64,000 nucleotides of DNA from an uncultured Bacteroidales bacterium (GTDB lineage: Bacteria > Bacteroidota > Bacteroidia > Bacteroidales > Bacteroidaceae): assembly GCA_902776455.1 (NCBI GenBank), contig CACYQI010000002.1:1-64000 (forward strand). The letters are read 5' to 3'. The position numbers and the translations under genes are program-made. The notes under the pieces are model-generated. The model was not told the DNA's origin. It ran no database searches and worked only from the letters and a program-made list of their open reading frames with translations. This document shows positions 27,401 through 35,449 of the stretch, in pieces (positions within the stretch are counted from its first letter, which is position 1; each line of letters begins with the position of its first letter).

Positions 27401-28595
27401 CAACTTCGAAGCCAACGAGCGCTACATGCAGTTCCTCACCACCAAAGCAGGTGGCGGCTACCAGTACAACGGCTCCGACCCCATTCATGGCGACTGGGTG
27501 GCCTACGTCTCGACCGACGGACGCTACATCAGCGTCAGCTACTACGCCTATGTGGCCGACCTCATGGCACGTACTTGCCGCGCCCTCTCCGAGCAGGAAG
27601 GCGACACCTACAGCCAGAAGGCAGAGCAGTACGAACAGCTCTTCCAGAACATCAAAGCCGAGTGGCAGACGCGCTTCCTCAGCAAGTCGAAAGTGCCTAC
27701 CCAAGCCACTCAATGCGGCTACCTCATGGCGCTCCGCTACAACCTCCTGCCCGACGAGCAGTCCGTCAGCCGCACCTGCACCTACCTGCACCGTGCCATA
27801 CAGAACAACGCCTTCAAGCTCAACACCGGCTTCCTCGGCACAGCCATCCTCAACCAGACGCTCACCGAAAACGGACTCATCGACGATGCCTACACGCTTC
27901 TGCTGCAACGCAACGACCCCTCATGGCTCTATAGCATCGACCAAGGCGCGACGACCATCTGGGAACGCTGGAACTCTTATACCGTTGCCAGCGGCTACGG
28001 ACCCGTCAGCATGAACTCCTTCAATCACTATGCCTACGGAGTGGTGGCCGAATGGATGTTCCATCACATGGCAGGCATCGCGCCCGACGAACAGCAGCCC
28101 GGCTTCAAGCACATCCTGCTGCAACCCTATCCCGACACACGCTCCGTGCTCCGATTTGGGTCAGCACGCATCACATCCGTCGATGCCGACTTCGCCTCGG
28201 ACTACGGCAGCATCAAGGCCGATTGGCAATGCGACGGCTCGAAGGAGATGACCTACAGCGTCACCATTCCTGCCAACACCTCGGCCACCTTGCGCCTGCC
28301 CATCGCCGACGGACTCTACGTCTATGAGAGCGGCCAAGAGGCAGAGCTGGCAGAAGGCGTCACCTACATGGGGACGGCCGACGGCTACGCTATCTACGAG
28401 GTCGGCTCCGGCTCCTACCTCTTCTCCGTCAGCAGCGAAATCCCCGACGGCCTTAAAGGCCTTAGAGACCTTAAAGACTCTAAGGACCTCAGGGACCCTA
28501 AGGACACCGTTTACAGCATTGATGGGAAGATTCTGCCCACCGACTCTGTTCATGGCATCGTGATAACGGGCGGCAAAAAGATTGCTGTGAAATGA
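24474..28595 (+). CDS. GH78 alpha-L-rhamnosidase with two inserted sugar-binding-like modules
   Basis: The enzyme should remove terminal alpha-L-rhamnose from plant or microbial glycans. The 1373-aa protein has a signal peptide (MKKYLLPVVTLLLAVPAFA) and an N-terminal Fn3-like domain to about residue 135. Two related beta-sandwich modules follow (about 155-285 and 320-480, each with 'YMMWxxN/YMWQVN', 'RPHRW' and 'TYIDDxLxDT'). Next is the rhamnosidase N domain from about 514 ('YATGLGVYNVFINGERVG'). The catalytic helical domain holds 'DCPQRDERMGW' near 888-898 and 'TIWERWNS' near 1161. After the C-terminal beta domain come a repetitive linker (28450-28506) and a diverged tail 'VYSIDGK...GGKKIAVK'. 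A GAAGGAGGGGAG insert lies at 24898-24925. The start at 24474 is chosen because it gives the signal peptide. Confidence 0.92.
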   Translation: MKKYLLPVVTLLLAVPAFALDVVNLRTEDYRNPIGIDRSTIHFSWQLESEQRGVVQTSYSLQIATDAAFGNVVWESAGVNSDESVFVEAKGFVPAAETRYYWRVTVADNKGETATSTEKAYFETGLMRADAWSSTQWIKASTSPSEGGENEAPADYEVEVKFTVKQLAAGLIFAASDHSNYYMWQVNTNGSLRFRPHRWSGGNPALLSEAAITGVSVKNGEQHTLKVSVTGSNVARTYIDNILIDTRTGDFAYGDFGFREDYDNGNQPEQALFDDFKVTAAGKTLLEENFDGSSCMFQSGTLQSGQFYVSGPATYAWQQKAAKPVRFDVDFDFTLVNDNASICFSATSGSTYMMWAINTLDVSQPVVRRHVYLNGNLTYNDTPITAFSKADIIGKQHHITLECETPYVRTYIDDVLVDTYQDTQGVLAIGDLGMRVSATGNERERAYFDNITQTVYDEDGNPTVTFSEDFEGAGNAFNATDIRDFGGSRQCYMEAAVGGAKRLMQQDGSIAAGMPMFRKTFELGGAIRRARLYATGLGVYNVFINGERVGQTDDDGNTLYDELKPGATEMKKTVFYTTHDVTALLQQGMNAIGAEVSTGWWNGGIVHGMYGNKPNAFRALLKVEMEDGTVVTIPTDLSWRSNTNGPLRKGDIYNGETYDARLEAGQFTPDFDDSDWFGVAVSNDFKGEIRAFEGPAIMAVEGLRRYPKTIQIYEGTKANGKTFGEIDVLSELKEQNNFTLKAGQTAVIDLGQNASGWVSFTAKGEPGTKLRFRFGEMPNTTGDRGRGDDGPAGSIYTENLRSAEATLYYTLKGAAEGESFHPTTTYFGFRYIEVTTSADVELTNVIGETVTSAVEEKSSFCTSHADVNQLYSNVMWGQRSNFVSVPTDCPQRDERMGWTADTQVYSLTGLYNGDTRNFYKKWMRDMRDAQRSDGAYPVIAPYHWGVEYASTGWSEAGIIVPWNVYMMTGDKDILRDNFEANERYMQFLTTKAGGGYQYNGSDPIHGDWVAYVSTDGRYISVSYYAYVADLMARTCRALSEQEGDTYSQKAEQYEQLFQNIKAEWQTRFLSKSKVPTQATQCGYLMALRYNLLPDEQSVSRTCTYLHRAIQNNAFKLNTGFLGTAILNQTLTENGLIDDAYTLLLQRNDPSWLYSIDQGATTIWERWNSYTVASGYGPVSMNSFNHYAYGVVAEWMFHHMAGIAPDEQQPGFKHILLQPYPDTRSVLRFGSARITSVDADFASDYGSIKADWQCDGSKEMTYSVTIPANTSATLRLPIADGLYVYESGQEAELAEGVTYMGTADGYAIYEVGSGSYLFSVSSEIPDGLKGLRDLKDSKDLRDPKDTVYSIDGKILPTDSVHGIVITGGKKIAVK

Positions 28596-28639
28596 GACAC
28601 GGATGCCCGCTGCCTACAACCTCGCCGGCTAAAAGGTCA

Positions 28640-31564
28640 ATGAAAAGAACTGGCTTTAAGCGCATTGCGGCTCTCTTGTGCTGCCTCTGTTGCATAAGCT
28701 GCCAGACATGGAGCGAAGAGACTCCTTTGCTCGAGACAAAGGAGTTCTCCAAGCCTTCCATGCCTTGGCGACCTATCCCCCTCTGGTTCTGGAACAACAC
28801 GCAAGTGTCGGCTTCTGCTCTCGTCGGACAGCTCGACAAGATGGCAGGCGTGGACGGCTACGGCGGCTGCGCCATTCTTCCCTTTGGCGGAGGCTTCCGT
28901 CCCGACTATCTCTCCGCAGACTACTTCACCCTCTACGGCCGTGCGGTCAACAAGGCCCGCTCGCTTGGGGCACACATGTCCATTTACGATGAGTACGGTT
29001 TCCCCAGCGGAAGCATGGGAGCCATCAACGGTTCGGGCGTGACCACCTTTATGAACAACCACCCCGAACACACTATCAAGCGCCTCGACAAGACGGAGTA
29101 CAGGGTGGGCAGCGGTGCTACCTTCGACCGCGAGCTGTCCCTGCAAGGCAAACTCATGTCGGTTGTGGCCTGGAACACGAGTACGAAGGAGATAGTTCCC
29201 CTACGCGACTTCTACGACGAAACGACGGGACGCCTGACGTGGACTGCTCCTGCTAAGGCTGGTTGGCGCATCCTGGTGTGCCAATGCGTCAAGGATGGCG
29301 ACCCGAATGTCGATTACTTGTCATCGGAGGCCGTCAAGCTGTTTGTCCAGGACACACACGAGGCGTACTACAGTCACTTTGCCGACGACTTCGGACAGAC
29401 CATCGTCTCTACGTTCTTCGACGAGCCTACGATGTACAGGGCACAGGGCCGCATGTGGACAGGCGACTTCAACGAGCAGTTCGAGGCGCGTTACGGCTTC
29501 TCGCCCGAAGCACTCTATCCCGCCCTTTGGTACGACATAGGCAGCCCGACGGCATGGGCCAGAAACCTCCTCTTCGGCCTTCACTCCACGCTCTACAGCG
29601 AGGGCTTCATGAAGACCATCAGCGACTGGGCGACCGAGCACGGCATCCTCGCCACCGGCCATCAGGACCAGGAGGAGATTGTGAACCCCACCGGTGTGGC
29701 TGGCGACCTGATGCTTGTCGGCAAGCACCTCTCGATGCCCGGCATCGACAAGATAGGCGGCGGACGTCCGACCGAAGACTTCTACAAAGTCGTCTCCTCG
29801 TCGGCCAACAACTGGGACAAGGCTTACGTCATGTCCGAGACGTATGGCGCGATGGGCAACATCTCGGTGGAGACGCTCTACCAGGTAGCCATCGAGCAAT
29901 ACACCAAAGGCATCAACCACCTCATCCCTCATGCCGTCTGGTACAACGATGCCGACGTCACCTTCCTGCCCGAACTCTCTTGGCGCAACCCCCTCTACAA
30001 TGCGGAGTTGCCTCGCTTCAATGCCTTCCTCTCCCGCCTGAACTATGTCCTGGCCCGCGAGGGAAGGCATGTGGCCGATGTGGCTGTGCTCTATCCCATT
30101 CAGACACAGTATGCTGGCCACGTGTTCGACGGGCCGAAGGGCTACTACGAAGGCGGTGTTGACGTGCCGGGCACGGACTATCCGCAGATATCGCACTACC
30201 TGACCGACGACCTCGGCATCGACTTCACCTATCTCCATCCCGAGGTGCTCGACGACCGCTGCACCGCAGCCGACGGCTTGCTCAACATGAACAACGCGAT
30301 GAACCACGAGCACTTCTCCGTTATAGTGCTTCCCGGTGTTAAAGTCATCTCGCTGAGCAACTTGAAGAAGATAGCGGCAGCCTGGGAACAGGGCGTGAAG
30401 GTCGTCTTCACCACGCAGTACCCTCAGCAGGCAGCCGATGGCGAAGCTGGCGACGAGGAAGTGAAGAGCATCGTCGGCCGCATGCTTGCTTCCGAAGAGA
30501 ACAAGGCTTATTTCCTCTCCGTTCCCTCTGCCGAGACCTTGGGCGAGGTGATGGCCGAGTGTCTGCCCCAAAGGGATGTCACCTTCTCGGGCGGCACACA
30601 TCCCTTCAACTATATACATAAGGTAATAGACGGGCACGACGTCTGGTACTTCGGCAACATCGATGCCACGTCCGCCACAAATACAATACGGCTTAAGACA
30701 TCTGCCACTAAACTCTCGTTGCTCGACCCTCATACAGGGCAGGTAACGAATCTCCCCCTAAAGGGGGATGGGGGGTCCTCTTTCTCCCTTACGTTGCGTC
30801 CCAGCCAATCAATGTTCCTTGTCGACGATGCCTTGTTGCTGAATAACGGTTCGGTTGTCGATCCTTCCGAGGAGAAGCTGAGCTACGTCATTGAGACAGA
30901 GGCAGAAGTGGAACAACTTTCGGCTGGCCTCTGCTTCTCCATCACCGATGCGGGCAGCTACTACATGTGGCAGTTCAACGCCTCCGACCCTCAGCATCCT
31001 CGCCTGCGCCCCCATCGCTGGCTCGGCGGTAGCGTCTCGCTGCTCGGAGAGATTGATTTGCCGGCGACGGCAGCCATACGGACTGGCCGTCCCTTCAGGA
31101 TAAGGGTCGAGATAGAGGATGAGGCTTACGCCAAGACCTACATCGACGACGTGCTCGTCGATGAGCGCAGCGGTAACTTCGCCTTTGGCAAGATAGGCTT
31201 CCGTCAAGCCCACGACGATGCCTACGGCAAGACGGAGATAGCTTGGTTCGACGACGTGACCATCCGCGTGAAGAGCGGCAGCGGACAGGGCGACGTGGTC
31301 TTCTCGGCCGACTTCTCCGCTTCCAATCCCTTCTCGGCAGGCAGCATCGTGTCGGGCCGCCTGCGAGTGGCCGGACAGATGTCGAACGACATCCTCGCCT
31401 GGCTTCAGGAGAAGCCCGACGGCATCGGGAAAGTTGAAAGTGGAAAATTGAAAGTTGAAAGCGAAGAGGCTGCCTTTAATCTCAGCGGCCAGCAAATCGT
31501 AAATCGCAGATTCCCGCAGGGCATCATCGTTTCCGGCGGGAAGAAGTACCTGACAAGAAAGTGA
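28640..31564 (+). CDS. GH106-like rhamnosidase lipoprotein with C-terminal sugar-binding-like module
   Basis: The 974-aa product starts with a lipoprotein signal ending LCCISC, so it is probably surface or periplasm anchored. An ATG 16 codons earlier overlaps the GH78 stop but spoils the signal. The core resembles GH106 family proteins: 'PLWFWNN' near 47, 'GGCAILPFGGG', 'IYDEYGFPSGSMGA' near 117, 'FFDEPTMY' near 258 with candidate catalytic acids, 'GHQDQEEI' near 340. Residues about 745-895 form the same module found in GH78 ('YYMWQFN', 'RPHRW', 'TYIDDVLVDE'). A CCCCCTAAAGGGGGA element encodes 'LPLKGDGGS' at 30751-30780, and a GAAAGTTGAAAGTGG string encodes '[11 protein letters not shown]' before the tail 'AAFNLSGQQI...GGKKYL'. 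It is co-transcribed with the GH78 gene. The family call is by motif and could be a neighbouring GH family. Confidence 0.8.
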   Translation: MKRTGFKRIAALLCCLCCISCQTWSEETPLLETKEFSKPSMPWRPIPLWFWNNTQVSASALVGQLDKMAGVDGYGGCAILPFGGGFRPDYLSADYFTLYGRAVNKARSLGAHMSIYDEYGFPSGSMGAINGSGVTTFMNNHPEHTIKRLDKTEYRVGSGATFDRELSLQGKLMSVVAWNTSTKEIVPLRDFYDETTGRLTWTAPAKAGWRILVCQCVKDGDPNVDYLSSEAVKLFVQDTHEAYYSHFADDFGQTIVSTFFDEPTMYRAQGRMWTGDFNEQFEARYGFSPEALYPALWYDIGSPTAWARNLLFGLHSTLYSEGFMKTISDWATEHGILATGHQDQEEIVNPTGVAGDLMLVGKHLSMPGIDKIGGGRPTEDFYKVVSSSANNWDKAYVMSETYGAMGNISVETLYQVAIEQYTKGINHLIPHAVWYNDADVTFLPELSWRNPLYNAELPRFNAFLSRLNYVLAREGRHVADVAVLYPIQTQYAGHVFDGPKGYYEGGVDVPGTDYPQISHYLTDDLGIDFTYLHPEVLDDRCTAADGLLNMNNAMNHEHFSVIVLPGVKVISLSNLKKIAAAWEQGVKVVFTTQYPQQAADGEAGDEEVKSIVGRMLASEENKAYFLSVPSAETLGEVMAECLPQRDVTFSGGTHPFNYIHKVIDGHDVWYFGNIDATSATNTIRLKTSATKLSLLDPHTGQVTNLPLKGDGGSSFSLTLRPSQSMFLVDDALLLNNGSVVDPSEEKLSYVIETEAEVEQLSAGLCFSITDAGSYYMWQFNASDPQHPRLRPHRWLGGSVSLLGEIDLPATAAIRTGRPFRIRVEIEDEAYAKTYIDDVLVDERSGNFAFGKIGFRQAHDDAYGKTEIAWFDDVTIRVKSGSGQGDVVFSADFSASNPFSAGSIVSGRLRVAGQMSNDILAWLQEKPDGIGKVESGKLKVESEEAAFNLSGQQIVNRRFPQGIIVSGGKKYLTRK

Positions 31565-31659
31565 ACGGCCTCCTTCGGGAAGTCCTATACATATAATATA
31601 TATATAATGTATATAGACACACAGAACACCTAAAGACAAACAGCCCAACGGGGCCGTCG

Positions 31660-31750
31660 CTCACGCTCCACGGAGCATCGCCTCACGCTCCACGGAGAAA
31701 AGGCTTACGCTCCACGGAGCATCGGGCCACGCTCCACGGAGTGTGAAATG
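31660..31750. repeat. 22-bp palindrome cluster (four units)
   Basis: Four copies of GCTCCACGGAG, in the opposite orientation to most clusters, followed by a CCCCCCCTGAGG block. Lies between the GH106-like gene and the next short ORF. Confidence 0.75.
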
Positions 31751-31808
31751 CCCCCCCTGAGGACGAACTGAAACTAGACATATATTATAACCCAAAAGAC
31801 ACAATAAA

Positions 31809-31982
31809 ATGATAAGAAAGAATCTGTTTGTCATGCTGTTGGCCCTCATCCTTTGCAGCATGGAGGCGTGGAGTTACCGGATTACCGACAAGAGTGGCAC
31901 GAACTCTATCCAGCACTCCAGCGACATCCTCGTCAAGGAGCAGAACACGTCCGACGTCAACCTTTGGGACAACCAGAGTTGA
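31809..31982 (+). CDS. 57-aa short ORF with signal peptide, likely paralog remnant
   Basis: The product begins MIRKNLFVMLLALILCSMEA and continues WSYRITD, matching the leader of the next gene (MKRMRIAAMLLAFMVCGIQA then WSYRITD). After that the sequences diverge, and the frame ends in a GTTGAAAAGGTGAAGAG low-complexity string. The last residues DVNLWDNQS are acidic with one Trp, loosely like the ends of the small peptides at 17987 and 34587. It may be a truncated duplicate, or a small secreted peptide in its own right. Confidence 0.45.
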   Translation: MIRKNLFVMLLALILCSMEAWSYRITDKSGTNSIQHSSDILVKEQNTSDVNLWDNQS

Positions 31983-32079
31983 AAAGGTGAAGAGTTAAAG
32001 AGTTGAAGAGATAAAAAAGTAAGCTAATTCCTAATCTATTTTATATAACAAAAGTATTAATCCTTAACAATCAAACAAA

Positions 32080-34545
32080 ATGAAAAGAATGAGAATTGCA
32101 GCAATGCTGTTGGCCTTTATGGTTTGCGGCATTCAGGCGTGGAGTTACAGGATTACTGATAAGGAGTTACAGGATTACTGATAACTACACCATCGAGAGT
32201 AAGTTTAAGATCAATGCAGTAGGGGCTGGCATCGCTTTCCGTGCATACGAAGGCTTTGGCGGCAGCATCTGCATGTGGCAGTTCAATGTGGGCCTCGACG
32301 GTTCGAAGTCGCTGTTCCGTCCTCACGACTGGAAGGTGGGTGGCATCCTGCTTGCCGAGATTAACACAGCCGACAAGGGTGTGACGCTGAACACCACCAA
32401 CTGGTTCGTTACGAGGATTGTCATCAGTAACGATGGCCAGCATGCCGACACCTATCTGCGCCGCGACGACCAGACAGAGTTCACGCTCATCGACTCTCGC
32501 GACGGCAACTTCCGCTTCGGTATGGTCGGCACACGTCAGGACCACGACGGCGACATCAACGAGTCCGCCACCTACGACTACTTCAAGGTGACTGCCAACG
32601 AGACGGGCGACGTGCTCTACTACGAGGACTTCGAGGCCACGAATGGCAACTGGAACAACGACCCCATTTGGGCCAGCGGCACCATCACTACCGAAGGCCG
32701 CAACCTTAGCGAAGTGAAGTACTACCCCAACAATATGTTCAAGGATGCTGTCGATATGCACTACACCGTTGAGGCAGACGTGCAAATCGAGAGCGGCTAC
32801 GTCTCTTTCGTCTTCGGCATGAACGAGAGCGGCAGCAACTACATGTGGCAGATTTCGCCTAACTACAGGAACAACACGGGCGTCTGCAACTACTATCACC
32901 TTGATAATGGCAACGAGTCATGGAAGGCTCATGCAGCCGGTCCCGACTATCCCGACTTCGAAGAGGCCGACTTCTGGGAGAAGCGTCACGTGATGATTGA
33001 GGTGGTAGGCAACGTGGTCAACACCTATATCGACGGCCAGCTGGAGGACTCCTTCGTGCAGTGCGACATGACCGACCTCGCTTTGCTGAACACAGGCAAA
33101 GTAGGCATCCGCGTCGATGGCGGCAATGGCGTAAAGCACGAGGTGTATGTTGACAACGTAAAGCTGACGGAGTACGACAAGGACAACAACGCTACGGTCA
33201 AGATGGAGGAGAACTTCAACGGCGGCGTGGCTCGCTACTTCGAGATTAGCGGCAAGAACGCTACTTATGCTAAGGTTGAGGAGCTGGACGGCGACTACGC
33301 TCTCCACATCACCTGCGATGGCACGGCGGACAAGAGCGCCAAGGTGCGTCTCATCCAACTTGATGCTGCTGTCTGCCCGCACAACTTCGTGAACGGCATC
33401 TGCTCTATTTGCGACGAATACGAAGAGCCAGGCTACGATGCAGTTCTCTCTGCCTACACCATCGGCAACCTCGGCCAGCTCATTCGCTTCGCCCAGATTG
33501 TCAACGGAGGCGAACAGGGTGCCAAAGGCTCTCTTACCGCTGACATCGACATGGAGTACAACGAGCAGTTCCAGCCCATCGGCTTGAACAACGACGGCTC
33601 TTGGCAGCGTCCCTTCATGGGAACCTTCTACGGCAACAACCACGTCATCAGCAACCTCTTCGTCAAGACGGAGTGCGAGGGCGGCCTCTTCTCCCGTCTG
33701 CGTGGCGGCAAGATCTACAACCTTGGCCTTGTGAACGCATACGTCGAGAGCACAGCCAACCTGCGTTGCGGCGCTATGGCTGGCGAGCACCACGACAATG
33801 CCATCATGGAGAACTGCTATGCTCGTGGCGACATCCCACGCTGCCTCAGCTGTCTTGCTCCTATCCTATGGGTGGCGACCAGACAAACAGCTTCGAAGGC
33901 GTAACGGCTGCTCAGGCTGCTACGGGCGAGATTGCCTACAAGCTGGGCGGTGCCTTCTTCCAGACCATCGGCGAGGATGCCTATCCCGAGCTTGACAGCA
34001 CGCACGGCACCGTCTTTGCCATGACCGAAGCCGGCTATGCATCTCTCTATAACGACGCGACAGCAGGAACGCTCTCCGACAACGTCACCGTCTATACAGG
34101 CAAGAAGAACGGCGAGTATCTGACGCTCACAGAGCAGTCCAACACCATTCCCGCTCAGACGGCTGTCGTGCTGAAGGGTGCTGAGGGCTACTACAGCTTT
34201 ACTCCTTCCTCTGCCGCTGCTGCCATCACCGGCGTGAACGACCTGCTCGGTACGGCTGCTCCGCTCACCGCAACAGGCAGCGAGTACGTGCTGGCTAACG
34301 AAGGTGGCGTGGCAGGCTTCTATCCTGCTTCCGCCGGTTCTGTCATCCCCGCAGGCAAGGCCTACCTGACTGATGCTTCGGGTGTCAAGGGCTTCACCTT
34401 CAATGAAGAAGGCGCTACCGCCATTGAAGAGACCCTCTCTAAATCTCCCTTAAAGGGCGAGAACATTTACAACCTTGCCGGTCAGCGCATCAGTAAGATG
34501 CAAAAGGGCATCAACATAGTGAATGGTAAGAAGACTCTCTTCTAA
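32080..34545 (+). pseudogene. frameshifted secreted protein with sugar-binding-like modules and sorting-like tail
   Basis: Translation from ATG 32080 gives a signal peptide and WSYRITD, then stops because a 22-bp block is duplicated (32141-32162 and 32163-32184). With one copy removed the frame continues into NYTIESKFKINAVGAGIAFR. Two modules like those of GH78 follow ('SICMWQFN', 'RPHDW'; then 'SNYMWQIS', 'TYIDGQLED'), then a region with 'CPHNFVNGICSICDEYE' and GLUG-like repeats ('TIGNLGQLIRFAQIVNGG', 'GTFYGNNHVISNLF'). A second frame change occurs near 33835-33875, after which 'GGDQTNSFEGVTAAQAATGE' and the tail 'IYNLAGQRISK...GKKTLF' continue to 34545. A CTCCCTTAAAGGGCGAG element encodes 'SPLKGE' before the tail. 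It is either a decaying gene, a switchable one, or has assembly errors. Confidence 0.75.
32141..32184 (+). repeat. perfect 22-bp tandem duplication causing a frameshift
   Basis: GGAGTTACAGGATTACTGAT plus AA occurs twice back to back. Because 22 is not a multiple of three, the second copy shifts the frame of the gene just after its signal peptide. Confidence 0.9.
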
Positions 34546-34586
34546 ATGCTTCATTCTTATCTCCTAATTCTTAATTTAATAAGGCA

Positions 34587-34736
34587 ATGACGTACATCAA
34601 GCCATCTATTGAAATCAGCGAGGCTCAGGCAGCACAGATGCTGGCTGAAAGCCTGAAGCTCAGCAACACCCCTGTTGACGGCTCTAAGGCACTCGCCAAG
34701 GAGGATGACTCCTGGGACATTTGGAGCGAAGAGTAA
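34587..34736 (+). CDS. 49-aa peptide with C-terminal WxxW-E motif
   Basis: The product begins MTYIKPSIEISEAQAAQML and ends DDSWDIWSEE. It has no signal peptide and no cysteine. It aligns along its length with the 54-aa peptide downstream of the C10 peptidase (17987-18151): TY..P, hydrophobic-acidic strand, AQ.A, L.ES.K, acidic WD.W.E end. It starts 41 bases after the end of the frameshifted secreted protein, behind AAGGCA. The repeated placement directly after a large exported protein suggests a functional link. The family is not one I can name. Confidence 0.65.
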   Translation: MTYIKPSIEISEAQAAQMLAESLKLSNTPVDGSKALAKEDDSWDIWSEE

Positions 34737-34809
34737 ACCCTCGGTCTTTCGTCTCTTCGAGACTTTAGAGTCAGTCCCCTTTGACTGCTTCTCGTCGGAG
34801 ATGCCGATG

Positions 34810-35165
34810 GATAAAAGCTTTTTATTCTACGGAGCACATGGAGCATAAGGAGAAGACCCCACCCATCCTCCCCGTAGGGGGAGGTGAAAGCATCTTGTTC
34901 CGCCGGATTACAAGTCCGCTCGAACTGCCGCTGATGGAAGCCTTCTCCATAGGCTCCTTGGCTCCGTAGAATTTTTTATCTATGGAGTAAATAGAGCACA
35001 AGGAAGCCTTCTCCATAGACTCCTTGCTCCGTAGAGCTTTTTATTCTACGGAGCACATGGAGTACAAGGAAGCCTTCTCCATAGGCCCCTTGGCTCCGTA
35101 GAATTTTTATCTATGGAGTAAATGGAGTACAAGGAAGCCTTCTCCATAGGCTCCTTGGCGTCGCA
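34810..35165. repeat. 66-bp tandem repeat, about 3.5 copies
   Basis: GAAGCCTTCTCCATAGGCTC starts at 34937, 35003, 35069 and 35134. Each copy also holds a CTCCGTAGA...TCTACGGAG or TCTATGGAG inverted pair. A partial copy precedes at about 34814-34855, interrupted by a CCTCCCCGTAGGGGGAGG palindrome. No gene is supported in 34737-35449. Confidence 0.75.
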
Positions 35166-35229
35166 GAGTTCCTTCAATGCTTGTGTTTCCTATACGGCTA
35201 AATGGCGAATCTCTCCTTGGCGACCTAAC

Positions 35230-35445
35230 GGGTCATGTTCATGCTCCGTGGAGTGTAGCCCGATGCTCCGTGGAGCGTGAGCCTTTCCTCCGTGGAGCGT
35301 AAGCCGATGCTCCATGGAGCGTAAAACTCCCCCCTTTTTGGGGGATACAAGAATCAGCCTCTCCCCAACCCTCTCCCGTGGGAGAGGGAGTTTTCGCGGC
35401 AGTCCTCCCCTCTCCCACGGGAGAGGGGTCGGGGGTGAGGCTGGC
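35230..35445. repeat. 22-bp palindrome cluster plus CTCTCCC/GGGAGAG hairpin
   Basis: Four CTCCGTGGAG or CTCCATGGAG units run from 35239 to 35322, followed by CTCCCCCCTTTTTGGGGG. At 35361-35427 two CTCTCCCGTGGGAGAGGG-type palindromes face each other just beyond the rsmF stop codon. Confidence 0.7.
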
Positions 35446-35449
35446 CTCT

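Noticed and set aside
26262..27908. 548-codon open frame antisense to GH78
   Set aside because: Covers the catalytic domain of a well-supported enzyme.
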